A DNA stretch of 23,716 nucleotides. Source: CALCKU01 sp964534845 (lineage in GTDB: Bacteria; Pseudomonadota; Alphaproteobacteria; Caulobacterales; Maricaulaceae). A program made the position numbers and the translations under genes. Positions 15,634 to 23,716 of this stretch are shown here, one piece after another. The stretch spans positions 1 through 23,716 of the forward strand of contig CAZHPV010000040.1 in the NCBI GenBank assembly GCA_964534845.1, read 5' to 3'. The stretch's first letter is position 1. Every line of letters begins with the position of its first letter. Below the pieces are notes generated by a model that saw only the letters and a list, made by a program, of their open reading frames with translations, was not told the DNA's origin and did not search any database.

Positions 15634-17025
15634 TTAAATCCAGCTTTCAATATCTACCAGCGCGCGCGCCGCTAGCAGGCTTTTGCGGTAACGTGTTTTA
15701 TCTTTCCCGCGCAGGCGCCTGCCATTGACTTTAGGATAGTTAATCTCTTCCGCCATTGGTGGGAAAAGGCCGAAATTGACATTCATCGGTTGGAACTTGG
15801 CCTTCGGCCCTGTCAGGTAGCCACCCGTGACATGCTCGACCAGCGAGCCCATGGCTGTGGTGAGCGGCGGGACGGGATTGACGTTTCCCAGAGCTTGGGC
15901 TGCGGCCATGCGGCCCGTAATCAAGCCAAGGGCGGCGCTCTCCACATAGCCTTCAACGCCCATAATCTGCCCCGCAAAACGCAGATCAGGGCGTGATTTT
16001 AATTGCAGCTGTTTATTGAGCAGCTTAGGCGAGTTGATAAAGGTATTGCGGTGTATGCCGCCAAGCCGTGCAAAGACCGCTTTTTCCAACCCCGGAATGG
16101 TTTTGAAAATCTCGGCTTGGGCGCCATATTTCATCTTGGTCTGAAACCCGACCATATTATAGAGCGTGCCCAGCGCATTATCTTGGCGCAGTTGCACAAT
16201 GGCATGGGCTTTCACCGTGGGATTATGCTTATTGGTGAGGCCGACAGGCTTCATCGGGCCCCAGCGCAAAGTCTCCGCCCCGCGCGCAGCCATGACTTCT
16301 ATGGGCAGGCAGCTCTCAAAATAGGGCGTATCTTTCTCGAAATCCTTGAACTCAGTTTGATCGGATGCCACTAACGCTTCGATGAAGGTTTCATATTGGT
16401 CTTTATCGAGCGGGCAGTTGATGTAATCCGCCCCGTCGCCTCCGGGCCCTTTTTTGTCATAGCGCGATTGCATCCACGCTTTGGAAAAGTCGATGGAGTC
16501 TTTGTAAACAATCGGCGCTATGGCGTCGAAAAAGGCAAGGCTATCCTCGCCCGTCTCGCCTAATATCGCATTGGCGAGCGAAGGTGCGGTGAGGGGGCCT
16601 GTCGCGATAATCGTATTGCCCCATTCGCGCGGCGGGAGGCCTTTGACCTCGCCATATTCGGTGGTCACGAGTGGGTGCTGCTGCAAGATGGTCGTTACGG
16701 CGTCAGAGAAAGCGTCACGGTCTACGGCGAGCGCGCCGCCTGCGGGAAGCTTGGTCATATCTCCCATACCCATGATGAGGCTGTCAGATTTGCGCATTTC
16801 CTCATGCAAGACGCCTACGGCATTGCCGGTCTTATCATCGGAACGAAAAGAGTTGGAGCAAACAAGCTCCGCAAAGCCGCCGCTTTGATGGGCATCCGTC
16901 ATGCGTTCAGGCCGCATTTCATGGAGCACTACAGGCACGCCGCGCCTTACACACTGCCAAGCCGCCTCAGATCCCGCCATGCCAGCGCCGATAATGTGTA
17001 CGGGTTTTGTCTGCGTGTTTTTCAT
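15634..17025 (-). CDS. trmFO: Methylenetetrahydrofolate--tRNA-(uracil-5-)-methyltransferase
   Basis: TrmFO makes 5-methyluridine at position 54 of the tRNA T-loop, using 5,10-methylenetetrahydrofolate as carbon donor and reduced FAD. The start chosen is the ATG at 17025 (463 residues); a TTG 36 bases further upstream is open, and neither has a clear ribosome-binding site. The Rossmann FAD motif VHIIGAGMAGSEAA begins at residue 9, and LHEMRPERMTDAHQS follows. Catalytic Cys56 lies in ELVCSNSFRSDD, and a second conserved Cys is in DYINCPLDKDQYE. The C-terminal half carries the typical GVEGYVESAALGL. It converges on the DUF2182 gene with a 28-base gap. Confidence 0.95.
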   Translation of the reverse strand: MKNTQTKPVHIIGAGMAGSEAAWQCVRRGVPVVLHEMRPERMTDAHQSGGFAELVCSNSFRSDDKTGNAVGVLHEEMRKSDSLIMGMGDMTKLPAGGALAVDRDAFSDAVTTILQQHPLVTTEYGEVKGLPPREWGNTIIATGPLTAPSLANAILGETGEDSLAFFDAIAPIVYKDSIDFSKAWMQSRYDKKGPGGDGADYINCPLDKDQYETFIEALVASDQTEFKDFEKDTPYFESCLPIEVMAARGAETLRWGPMKPVGLTNKHNPTVKAHAIVQLRQDNALGTLYNMVGFQTKMKYGAQAEIFKTIPGLEKAVFARLGGIHRNTFINSPKLLNKQLQLKSRPDLRFAGQIMGVEGYVESAALGLITGRMAAAQALGNVNPVPPLTTAMGSLVEHVTGGYLTGPKAKFQPMNVNFGLFPPMAEEINYPKVNGRRLRGKDKTRYRKSLLAARALVDIESWI

Positions 17026-17121
17026 GAGAGGGGATGTGATGGATAGTGCAAGGAATTGCAAGATATATTGGCGCTAAAATATAAATTGAGGTTTTAACTT
17101 GGGAGTTTTCGAAAATTGATG

Positions 17122-17847
17122 TTATATTGACTCTATGACCTCATCTATCATGTCACTATCACGATAGCCTGTTGAACCGTTCCAACCTGCAAAAAGTTCC
17201 CAGAAAACCCCTAGGAACGATCTTATTGAATCATAATCACGCGTCGCGTTACGTTGTAGAACTATAGTGTGGGATAGATAATTTAGTATTTTAAACGCAT
17301 CGGTTTCACTTATATCTATGCTTTGCATAGCAACTGAGACTTCTTGCCTAAGTATCTCCATACGAGACAATGTAACTGTTAAATAGTAATCAGTCATATT
17401 GTTATGTACATCATGCCAGCGATTTTTATTGTAACCTGTTTCTTCTTTGAAGTAATTTCTAAATTCAGTCACTGTAACTAGTTTTTCTGGAAGTTTACTG
17501 TTAAATCCACCATCGCCGACGGCTAAAAAGTTCTCAATACATGAAATTTTGAATGATTTATATTGCGCAGCTAAATTTCTTTTGACGCGTTGCCGTTTAC
17601 GATACTCTGGCGATTTAACCAGTATCCAAAAGAATAATATTGAAATCGCGCCACCTGCTGCAAAGGTGTTCCAGACTTCATTCCAAAATAATGAATTTCT
17701 AGACCTAAAACAAATATCTCTATTGCATAAAAATTCACGTACTGGCGAACTGTCGACGGTAAGTATTAGCAAGAAAATGCATATAAAAAATAAGACAATG
17801 AGTGGAAGTGAGAGCGCTCTCATGATTTTTTTAATTGTCCCTGTCAA
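17122..17847 (-). CDS. Unrecognised two-TM membrane protein, AT-rich
   Basis: I do not recognise this 241-residue protein. Two membrane helices are visible, about 12-31 and 62-78, joined by a short loop with Cys41 and Cys46 that should face the periplasm. The second helix is followed by a very basic stretch (YRKRQRVKRN, 82-91) and a roughly 150-residue cytoplasmic domain of mixed helices without a known motif. The start is either a TTG at 17847 (GGTGA upstream) or an ATG at 17823. Its base and codon use is visibly more AT-rich than that of trmFO and uvrA on either side, with many ATA/TTA/AAT codons, suggesting recent acquisition. The layout of short TM anchor plus cytoplasmic domain resembles many orphan accessory proteins, but no function can be given. 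Confidence 0.6.
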   Translation of the reverse strand: MTGTIKKIMRALSLPLIVLFFICIFLLILTVDSSPVREFLCNRDICFRSRNSLFWNEVWNTFAAGGAISILFFWILVKSPEYRKRQRVKRNLAAQYKSFKISCIENFLAVGDGGFNSKLPEKLVTVTEFRNYFKEETGYNKNRWHDVHNNMTDYYLTVTLSRMEILRQEVSVAMQSIDISETDAFKILNYLSHTIVLQRNATRDYDSIRSFLGVFWELFAGWNGSTGYRDSDMIDEVIESI

Positions 17848-17898
17848 AATTTCAAATCACCCCGTTCTAACATCGCTTTTAGATACTGTCCTATCCAG

Positions 17899-20814
17899 CT
17901 AGCTCTTCTTACCCGCTTTTGCAGGCTTGGCCTTACCCCGCGCTTTATCGCGCTTAAGAACAGGGGCTAGATACTTGCCCGTCCAGCTGGCTTTCGATTT
18001 GGCAACCGTTTCTGGTGTCCCGACGGCTATGATTTCACCGCCGCCGTCACCGCCTTCCGGCCCAAGGTCGATAATCCAGTCTGCCGTTTTAATCACGTCC
18101 AGATTATGTTCGATAATAATCATTGTATTGCCTGTGCTGACAAGTTCTTGGAGGACTTCGAGTAATTTATTGACATCCTCGAAGTGCAAGCCTGTCGTGG
18201 GTTCGTCGAGAATATAAAGCGTGCGCCCTGTGGCGCGTTTTGAGAGCTCTTTTGCCAGCTTCACCCTTTGCGCTTCGCCGCCTGAAAGCGTTGTGGCTTG
18301 CTGGCCGACTTTAAGATAATTCAGGCCGACGCGTTGGAGTGTGTGCATCTTATCGCGAATACTCGGCACGGCCTTGAAGAAATCTGTGGCCTCCTCAATT
18401 GTCATATCCAATACATCGGCAATGGATTTGCCTTTGAATTTGATCTCTAATGTTTCGCGGTTATAGCGCGCGCCTTTGCAGCTATCGCAGGTGACATAGA
18501 CATCGGGGAGGAAGTGCATTTCAATTTTAATGACGCCCCCGCCCTGACAATCCTCGCAGCGCCCGCCTTTGACATTAAAGCTGAAACGGCCGGGTTTATA
18601 GCCGCGGGTTTTGGCCTCGGGCAGGCCAGAAAACCAGTCCCGGATAGGGGTGAAGGCTCCGGTATAGGTCGCCGGGTTTGAGCGCGGCGTGCGACCAATC
18701 GGGCTTTGGTCAATATCAATTATTTTATCCAGATATTCCAAGCCCTCAATCTCACTATGAGACATAGGCTGGTAAGAGGGATTGTTATTGAGCTTTCGCG
18801 CGGCCGCTTTGTAGAGGGTTTCGACCGTTAAAGTCGATTTCCCGCCTCCTGATACACCGGTAACACAACACAGAACACCCAATGGAAATTCCACTGTTAT
18901 GTTTTTTAAATTATTGCCGCTCGCTCCTTTTATGCGGATATATTTATTGGGATTAATCTCACGGCGGGTTTCAGGAATGGCTATTTCTTTTTTTCCGGTC
19001 AGATATTTTCCGGTGAGTGATTTACGAGAATTTTTAATCTTGCTCGGCGGGCCGAAAGCAACAACTTCTCCGCCGTGCACACCCGCAAGCGGGCCCATAT
19101 CGACAACATAATCCGCCGTGAGAATGGCATCTTCATCATGCTCGACAACGATGACGGTATTTCCCAAATCGCGTAAATTTTGCAAGGTCTCCAAGAGGCG
19201 TGCATTATCGCGCTGGTGTAATCCGATTGACGGTTCATCCAACACGTATAGTACGCCTGTTAAGCCCGAGCCGATTTGGGACGCTAGCCTTATGCGCTGG
19301 GACTCACCACCAGAAAGTGAGCCAGACCCCCGCCCCAAAGTGAGATAGTCCAATCCGACGGCATTGAGGAATTTCAATCTATCGCAAATTTCCTTCAGGA
19401 TACGTTCCGCAATTTCCATATCCTTGGGGGAGAGTTCTGTGCTGAGTGATTCAAATTTCGCTAGGGCGTCACGAATAGACATATCGCCTGTCACGGAAAT
19501 ATCCATACCCGCGACTTTTACCGCCAGTGTTTCCGGCCTTAGCCGTTTGCCATCACATGTGTCGCACTTCGCATCTGACATATATTTGCCAAGCTCCTCG
19601 CGCATCCAAGTCGACTCGGTTTCGCGGTAACGGCGCTCAAGATTGGGAATGACGCCCTCAAAGGGTTTTGTCGTCTCATAGCGGCGTCCATCATCTTGGT
19701 AGACAAATTTTATATTTGCGCCGTTCGTGCCGTAAAGGACAACCTCTTTAGCACCCTCGGATAAGTCCGAGAAAGGGGCATCAAGATCAAATCCGTAATG
19801 CTGGCTTAAAGACTTTAGCGTTTGCATGTAAAGGCTGCTCGGAGTTTTCGACCACGGCGCTATGGCTCCCGACGCGAGAGACTTCTCGGTTTGCGGTACA
19901 ATCATATCGGCGTCAAATTTCAGTTCTTTTCCAAGACCGTCACACACTGGACAGGCACCATGCGGGTTGTTGAAAGAAAACAGACGGGGTTCGATTTCTG
20001 AAATTGTAAAGCCGGAGACAGGGCAAGCAAATTTCTCGCTAAACAGGATACGCTCGCTTTGCTCCCCTTTAGACGCGGACCCTTTTGGCGGGTCAGCATA
20101 TTCAGCAATAGCCAGACCATCTGCTAATCTTAAGGCCTGTTCTAAGCTATCGGCGAGGCGCGTTTCCAGACCCTCGCGTGTGACAATTCTGTCAACCACC
20201 ACATCAATGTCATGCTTATATTTTTTGTCCAATTCAGGTGCGTCTTCTATGCGGTAAAACTCACCGTCAATTTTAGCCCGCTGATATCCCTGTTTCATAA
20301 GGTCTGCAAATTCTTTGCGGTATTCCCCTTTGCGACCCCGCACGATAGGAGCAAGAATATAGAGCTTTGTGCCTTCGGGAAGTGCCATAATGCGATCAAC
20401 CATCTGGCTGACTTGTTGACTTTCAATTGGAAGGCCTGTCGCGGGTGAGTAGGGCACGCCCACGCGCGCCCATAATAGGCGCATATAGTCATAAATCTCT
20501 GTGACCGTGCCAACTGTAGAGCGTGGATTGCGGGACGTTGTTTTCTGCTCAATCGAAATGGCCGGTGAGAGGCCTTCAATGCTGTCAACATCCGGTTTTT
20601 GTTGCAGCTCTAGAAACTGACGGGCATAGGCAGACAGGCTCTCGACATAACGTCGCTGACCCTCGGCATAAATCGTGTCAAAGGCTAAAGAGGATTTTCC
20701 TGAACCTGACAGGCCGGTAATCACAATCAGCTTATCGCGGGGCAGGTCGACATTGATGCTTTTAAGATTATGCTCTCTTGCACCGCGCACACGTATGGTT
20801 TTTAAACTACTCAT
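17899..20814 (-). CDS. uvrA: Excinuclease ABC subunit A
   Basis: UvrA is the damage-sensing ATPase of nucleotide excision repair; it scans DNA as a dimer and loads UvrB. The 971-residue protein has two ABC ATPase modules: Walker A as GLSGSGKSS (34-42) and GVSGGGKST near 655, and ABC signatures LSGGESQRIRLAS near 500 and LSGGEAQRVKLAK near 842. These are followed by YVLDEPSIGLH and YILDEPTTGLH respectively. The zinc module in the second half is intact (CEDC and CDSC pairs). The first module reads CPVSG with only one Cys in its first pair, a degenerate form common in the family. The C-terminus is Lys/Ala-rich. It diverges from ssb. Confidence 0.97.
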   Translation of the reverse strand: MSSLKTIRVRGAREHNLKSINVDLPRDKLIVITGLSGSGKSSLAFDTIYAEGQRRYVESLSAYARQFLELQQKPDVDSIEGLSPAISIEQKTTSRNPRSTVGTVTEIYDYMRLLWARVGVPYSPATGLPIESQQVSQMVDRIMALPEGTKLYILAPIVRGRKGEYRKEFADLMKQGYQRAKIDGEFYRIEDAPELDKKYKHDIDVVVDRIVTREGLETRLADSLEQALRLADGLAIAEYADPPKGSASKGEQSERILFSEKFACPVSGFTISEIEPRLFSFNNPHGACPVCDGLGKELKFDADMIVPQTEKSLASGAIAPWSKTPSSLYMQTLKSLSQHYGFDLDAPFSDLSEGAKEVVLYGTNGANIKFVYQDDGRRYETTKPFEGVIPNLERRYRETESTWMREELGKYMSDAKCDTCDGKRLRPETLAVKVAGMDISVTGDMSIRDALAKFESLSTELSPKDMEIAERILKEICDRLKFLNAVGLDYLTLGRGSGSLSGGESQRIRLASQIGSGLTGVLYVLDEPSIGLHQRDNARLLETLQNLRDLGNTVIVVEHDEDAILTADYVVDMGPLAGVHGGEVVAFGPPSKIKNSRKSLTGKYLTGKKEIAIPETRREINPNKYIRIKGASGNNLKNITVEFPLGVLCCVTGVSGGGKSTLTVETLYKAAARKLNNNPSYQPMSHSEIEGLEYLDKIIDIDQSPIGRTPRSNPATYTGAFTPIRDWFSGLPEAKTRGYKPGRFSFNVKGGRCEDCQGGGVIKIEMHFLPDVYVTCDSCKGARYNRETLEIKFKGKSIADVLDMTIEEATDFFKAVPSIRDKMHTLQRVGLNYLKVGQQATTLSGGEAQRVKLAKELSKRATGRTLYILDEPTTGLHFEDVNKLLEVLQELVSTGNTMIIIEHNLDVIKTADWIIDLGPEGGDGGGEIIAVGTPETVAKSKASWTGKYLAPVLKRDKARGKAKPAKAGKKS

Positions 20815-20927
20815 AATAAATCCGTGCTGAAATGTGTGGACAACATCTTGCGCTACAAGGTTTTCCTATCCGCCTAGATGGACTTAGTCGGTGAAAATCT
20901 GCAATACAAGAGCAATAGGGTTTGGGC

Positions 20928-20967
20928 TTGCATAATTCCTGTGAGTCGATTAGAACATAATAAGAAC
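20928..20967 (+). promoter_or_regulatory. ssb promoter with overlapping LexA (SOS) box in the uvrA-ssb intergenic region
   Basis: GAAC-ATAATAA-GAAC at 20953-20967 is, on the minus strand, GTTC-N7-GTTC, the direct-repeat LexA operator of alphaproteobacteria. It overlaps the -10 (TAGAAC, 20951-20956) of a candidate ssb promoter whose -35 is TTGCAT at 20928-20933 with 17-base spacing. It is 36 bases before ssb and about 140 bases before uvrA. The rest of the 189-base gap shows no gene. Confidence 0.75.
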
Positions 20968-21003
20968 ATTTAAAATTTTGGGTGAAGCGTCAAGAGGTAT
21001 TTT

Positions 21004-21510
21004 ATGGCCGGGTCAATTAACAAGGTTATATTGGTAGGAAATGTCGGGAGTGATCCCGAAATCCGGAGTTTCAATAATGGAGGTCGGGTCGCGAATTTTT
21101 CGGTAGCGACATCTGAGAGCTGGCGAGACAAGCAGTCAGGCGAAAAGCGTGAGAAAACAGAGTGGCACCGCGTTGCCATTTTTCAAGACGGCTTAGTCGG
21201 GGTTGTTGAGCGCTATGTCAAAAAGGGCACGAAGCTCTATATTGAAGGCAAACTCCAGACCCGTAAATGGCAAGACCGGGACGGTAATGATAAATATACG
21301 ACTGAGGTTGTTCTTCAGGGTTTTGGCGGCAATTTAACATTGCTTGATAGCCGTAACTCACAGGGCGGTACTATGGACGGCGGATATAATCAGGATAGTG
21401 GTTATGGTAATCAAGGCGGTTCAAGTCAGGGCGGGGGCGCTCAGGGCGGCTCGGGCGGTAGCCCCGCACCGGCTGAGAGTTTTGATATGGATGACGAAAT
21501 CCCATTCTAG
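21004..21510 (+). CDS. ssb: Single-stranded DNA-binding protein
   Basis: SSB coats single-stranded DNA during replication, recombination and repair and recruits partner proteins through its C-terminal tip. The 168-residue protein begins MAGSINKVILVGNVGSDPE and has the OB fold to about residue 113, including WHRVAIF and YIEGKLQTRKWQD. A Gly/Gln/Ser-rich flexible linker (about 118-155) leads to the acidic tip DMDDEIPF. AGAGGT precedes the ATG. The adjacent LexA box and divergent uvrA suggest both are part of the SOS regulon. Confidence 0.97.
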   Translation: MAGSINKVILVGNVGSDPEIRSFNNGGRVANFSVATSESWRDKQSGEKREKTEWHRVAIFQDGLVGVVERYVKKGTKLYIEGKLQTRKWQDRDGNDKYTTEVVLQGFGGNLTLLDSRNSQGGTMDGGYNQDSGYGNQGGSSQGGGAQGGSGGSPAPAESFDMDDEIPF

Positions 21511-21570
21511 GCTTAAGGCGCGTTGTGATTGGCTCCGACTGGGGCTTTATAACCAAGAGTTAATCAAAAG

Positions 21571-21603
21571 CAGCTCCCGAATCTATCCGGGGGCTGTTTT
21601 TGT
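21571..21603 (+). terminator. Intrinsic terminator after ssb
   Basis: CAGCTCCCG (21571-21579) pairs with CGGGGGCTG (21588-21596) through nine pairs including one G-T wobble, around an 8-base loop, followed by TTTTTGT. It lies 60 bases after the ssb stop and separates ssb from the next operon. Confidence 0.85.
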
Positions 21604-21659
21604 CGTTTTGTTGCCACATTTAACTGTGATAGAGTAATAATATCACAAAAAGGGAAAAT

Positions 21660-22574
21660 GTGCTTACAGATTCTCCTCATAGGCGAAAGGGCGATAAGGC
21701 GCATATGGTGTCAAATCGCAAGGCAGGGCCCGCAATGGCTATTCGCGCCAGAAGGCTATGGGGTTTTCTGCGCAATGACCCGCGCCATTACCAAATTTCA
21801 GTTTTATCGGCATTGATTTTAGCGGGCCTGTTTCACTTTGGGCTAAATCTGCCGTGGTGGCATGTGGTCGCCTGTATCGGCTCGACACTTGTTACGCAGG
21901 CCTTTGCCGATAGGATTATTGGTAGGACGTTTGATGCGCGCAGCCCGCTTATTTCCGCGCTCTCGCTGACCTTGCTTTTACGCACCGGCTCGGTTTGGCT
22001 TTCTATTGGCGCGGGCATATTGGCTGTCGCGTCGAAATATCTCATTCGTATAAATGGCAAACATATTTTCAATCCGGCCAATTTTGGCCTCGTCATTATG
22101 GCGCTTTGTTTTACGGGCGCGTGGATTTCTCCGGGCCAATGGGGCACAGCGCCGATATTCGCGCTGGCCTTAGCTGGCTTTGGCGGCATAGTGACAGGCA
22201 AGGCAAAACGTTGGGACGTTAGCGTGGCCTTACTGGGCTTTTACGGCCTGCTTATATTTGGCCGCGCTCTTTGGTTGGGTGACCCAATAGCTATTCCAGC
22301 CCATCAAATGCAAAGCGGGGCGTTATTGATTTTTGCCTTCTTTATGATCTCTGATCCCAAGACGACGCCTAATGCGCGCGCGGGGCGTATTCTATTGGCG
22401 GCAATAGTCGCAGGTCTTGGCTTTACCATCCAATTCGCGTTTTATAACTCTGCGGGTATCATTCTGGCGCTCATCTTGTCTGCGCCGCTTGTCCCGCTTA
22501 TCGACAAATTTTTTCACGATAAGGCCTATCAATGGCCATCATTTTCACCTTCGCATAAGGGAGTATCCTCATGA
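21660..22574 (+). CDS. Stand-alone NqrB/RnfD-like membrane protein lacking the flavinylation threonine
   Basis: NqrB and RnfD are membrane subunits of ion-pumping NADH or ferredoxin oxidoreductases and normally carry FMN covalently bound to a threonine. This 304-residue protein has about eight to ten membrane helices. It matches the family at SALSLTLLLRTGSVW (99-113), KYLIRINGKHIFNPANFGLV (126-145) and AFFMISDPKTTPNARAGR (226-243). The position of the attachment motif SGAT reads SGAL (219-222, TTA codon at 22323), so covalent FMN through this site is not expected. No other Nqr or Rnf gene is in view; instead the next gene encodes an exported DUF2330 protein whose start overlaps this stop. The GTG at 21660 follows AAGGGA closely; ATGs at 21705 or 21735 are alternatives. 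Confidence 0.82.
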   Translation: MLTDSPHRRKGDKAHMVSNRKAGPAMAIRARRLWGFLRNDPRHYQISVLSALILAGLFHFGLNLPWWHVVACIGSTLVTQAFADRIIGRTFDARSPLISALSLTLLLRTGSVWLSIGAGILAVASKYLIRINGKHIFNPANFGLVIMALCFTGAWISPGQWGTAPIFALALAGFGGIVTGKAKRWDVSVALLGFYGLLIFGRALWLGDPIAIPAHQMQSGALLIFAFFMISDPKTTPNARAGRILLAAIVAGLGFTIQFAFYNSAGIILALILSAPLVPLIDKFFHDKAYQWPSFSPSHKGVSS

Positions 22575-23716
22575 AGATTTCAAAATACTTGCTGAGTAGT
22601 GTTTTCGCTGTCAGCGCTTTGGCCGCCGCACCGTCGGCCAGCGCGTTTTGTGGGTTTTATGTCGCCAAGGCGGATACGGAGCTGTTCAATCAAAGCTCTA
22701 AAGTCGCAATGGTACGGGATGGTGACCGCACGGTCATTACTATGGCCAATGATTATCAGGGCGATCCAACCGAATTCGCAATGGTCATTCCTGTGCCCAC
22801 CGTTATCACCAAGGAACAAGTCCATATCTCTGATCCAGCCTTACTTGATCATCTTGACGCTTACACCGCCCCGCGCCTCGTCGAATATTTCGATGGTAAC
22901 CCCTGTGCGCGCATAATGTATGAAAAGGCCTTTAGAAGCTCGGGTCCGGTTCCTTTGGCAGCTCCGTCGGTTGCATCCGTTCAAGAAGCCGCTGATCTCG
23001 GCGTCACCATTGAAGAGAGTTTCTCGGTCGGGGAATATGATATTCTTATCCTCTCGGCTAAGGAAAGCTCTGGTTTGCAAATCTGGCTTGAGAGCAATGA
23101 TTATAAAGTGCCAGCTAAAGCTAAAAAGACCTTAGGCAGCTATATTAAGCAGGATATGAAATTCTTCGTCGCCAAGGTTAATCTGGAAGAAAAGGCCAAG
23201 CAGGGCGGTGAGATGCTCCGCCCGATTGCCGTCGCATTTGAGAGCCCGAAATTCATGCTACCTATCCGTCTTGGCACGGTGAATGCCAAAGGTGATCAGG
23301 ACTTATTTGTTTATGCGCTCACCCGTAAAGGTAAGGTGGAGACGACAAATTACCGGACGCAAAAAATCCCGTCAGACAAAGAACTACCTGTCTATATTAA
23401 AGATGATTTCGGCGATTTTTATAAGGATATGTATAAGACGGTTGCCGACCGCGAGGGCGGGCACGGTGTGTTTATGGAATATGCATGGGATATGAATTGG
23501 TGTGACCCGTGTGCGGCTGACCCGCTCTCTGACGATCAACTCCGTGAGCTTGGTGTGTTTTGGTTGGCGGACAATAAACCCGGCAAACCGCAACCACGCC
23601 GCTTTAAGTCTCAGGCTAAGGATGTTTACGTGACCCGCCTGCATGTGCGTTACGATGCCAAGACATTCCCCGAAGACCTTAAGTTCAAATCCACAGGCGA
23701 CCGGTCAAACTTCCAG
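22571..23716 (+). CDS. Exported DUF2330 protein, 3'-truncated by window edge
   Basis: The frame opens at an ATG that overlaps the stop of the NqrB/RnfD-like gene and stays open for 382 codons to the window end. The N-terminus is a signal peptide (about 1-25, ending PSASA), and the mature chain would start FCGFYVAKADTELFN, the characteristic opening of DUF2330 proteins. Other family stretches are VRDGDRTVITMANDYQGD (48-65), FAMVIPVPTVI (69-79) and MNWCDPCAADPLSDDQLREL (308-327), with a CxxC at Cys311-Cys314; Cys27 and Cys112 are further conserved-looking cysteines. It is probably periplasmic or anchored by a C-terminal helix outside the window. The function of the family is unknown; coupling to the upstream membrane protein suggests a shared redox or metal task. 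Confidence 0.85.
   Translation, partial: MKISKYLLSSVFAVSALAAAPSASAFCGFYVAKADTELFNQSSKVAMVRDGDRTVITMANDYQGDPTEFAMVIPVPTVITKEQVHISDPALLDHLDAYTAPRLVEYFDGNPCARIMYEKAFRSSGPVPLAAPSVASVQEAADLGVTIEESFSVGEYDILILSAKESSGLQIWLESNDYKVPAKAKKTLGSYIKQDMKFFVAKVNLEEKAKQGGEMLRPIAVAFESPKFMLPIRLGTVNAKGDQDLFVYALTRKGKVETTNYRTQKIPSDKELPVYIKDDFGDFYKDMYKTVADREGGHGVFMEYAWDMNWCDPCAADPLSDDQLRELGVFWLADNKPGKPQPRRFKSQAKDVYVTRLHVRYDAKTFPEDLKFKSTGDRSNFQ

Noticed and set aside
15790..16374. Two + strand reading frames opposite trmFO
   Set aside because: They are antisense shadows of trmFO with no family similarity or ribosome-binding sites.
17899..20814. Degenerate first zinc-finger Cys pair of UvrA as a possible loss-of-function change
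   Set aside because: The CPVSG form is common in UvrA proteins of related bacteria, and all ATPase motifs are intact.
21658..21660. ATG just upstream of the NqrB/RnfD-like gene
   Set aside because: It is in a different frame from the membrane protein and would encode an unrelated peptide.

Overview
The window looks like a chromosomal segment of a marine-type alphaproteobacterium, most likely near Hyphomonadaceae/Maricaulales. This rests on three things: the gene order nagZ-scpA-scpB-tatABC-serS-surE-pcm-lysM-yajC-secD-secF, which is typical of Caulobacterales-like genomes; a LexA box of the alphaproteobacterial form (direct repeat GTTC-N7-GTTC) upstream of ssb; and the protein sequences themselves. 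Base composition is moderate by eye (not computed). No tRNA, rRNA, CRISPR array, transposase or phage gene was seen, and no gap between genes exceeds about 270 bases.

Bases 1-11040 are a dense, mostly co-oriented housekeeping block on the + strand. It holds the 3' end of nagZ (cell-wall recycling), scpA and scpB (condensin partners), tatA, tatB and tatC (twin-arginine export), serS, surE, a divergent pcm, a secreted two-LysM protein, and yajC, secD and secF (Sec accessory complex). Several junctions overlap or are only a few bases apart, as expected of operons.

Bases 11058-15605 are accessory-flavoured. A minus-strand operon encodes a small exported His-rich membrane peptide, a nickel superoxide dismutase precursor (sodN) and its S26-type maturation protease (sodX). 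It sits between secF and a squalene/phytoene-synthase-fold protein of the NDUFAF6 type. A + strand operon follows: a selenium-binding-protein/methanethiol-oxidase homologue (mtoX), a 2Fe-2S ferredoxin and a DUF2182 membrane protein. Together these point to oxygen, sulfur and transition-metal redox chemistry.

Bases 15634-20814 carry minus-strand trmFO (tRNA m5U54 methylation), an unrecognised AT-rich two-TM protein gene, and uvrA. Facing away from uvrA is ssb, with a LexA box in the shared upstream region and a clear intrinsic terminator after it.

Bases 21660-23716 begin a two-or-more-gene operon that runs off the window. It pairs a stand-alone NqrB/RnfD-like membrane protein, whose usual flavin-attachment threonine is replaced by leucine, with an exported DUF2330 protein. 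This pair, the nickel-SOD operon with a perfect terminator hairpin inside sodX, and the methanethiol-oxidase operon are the most interesting parts of the window.
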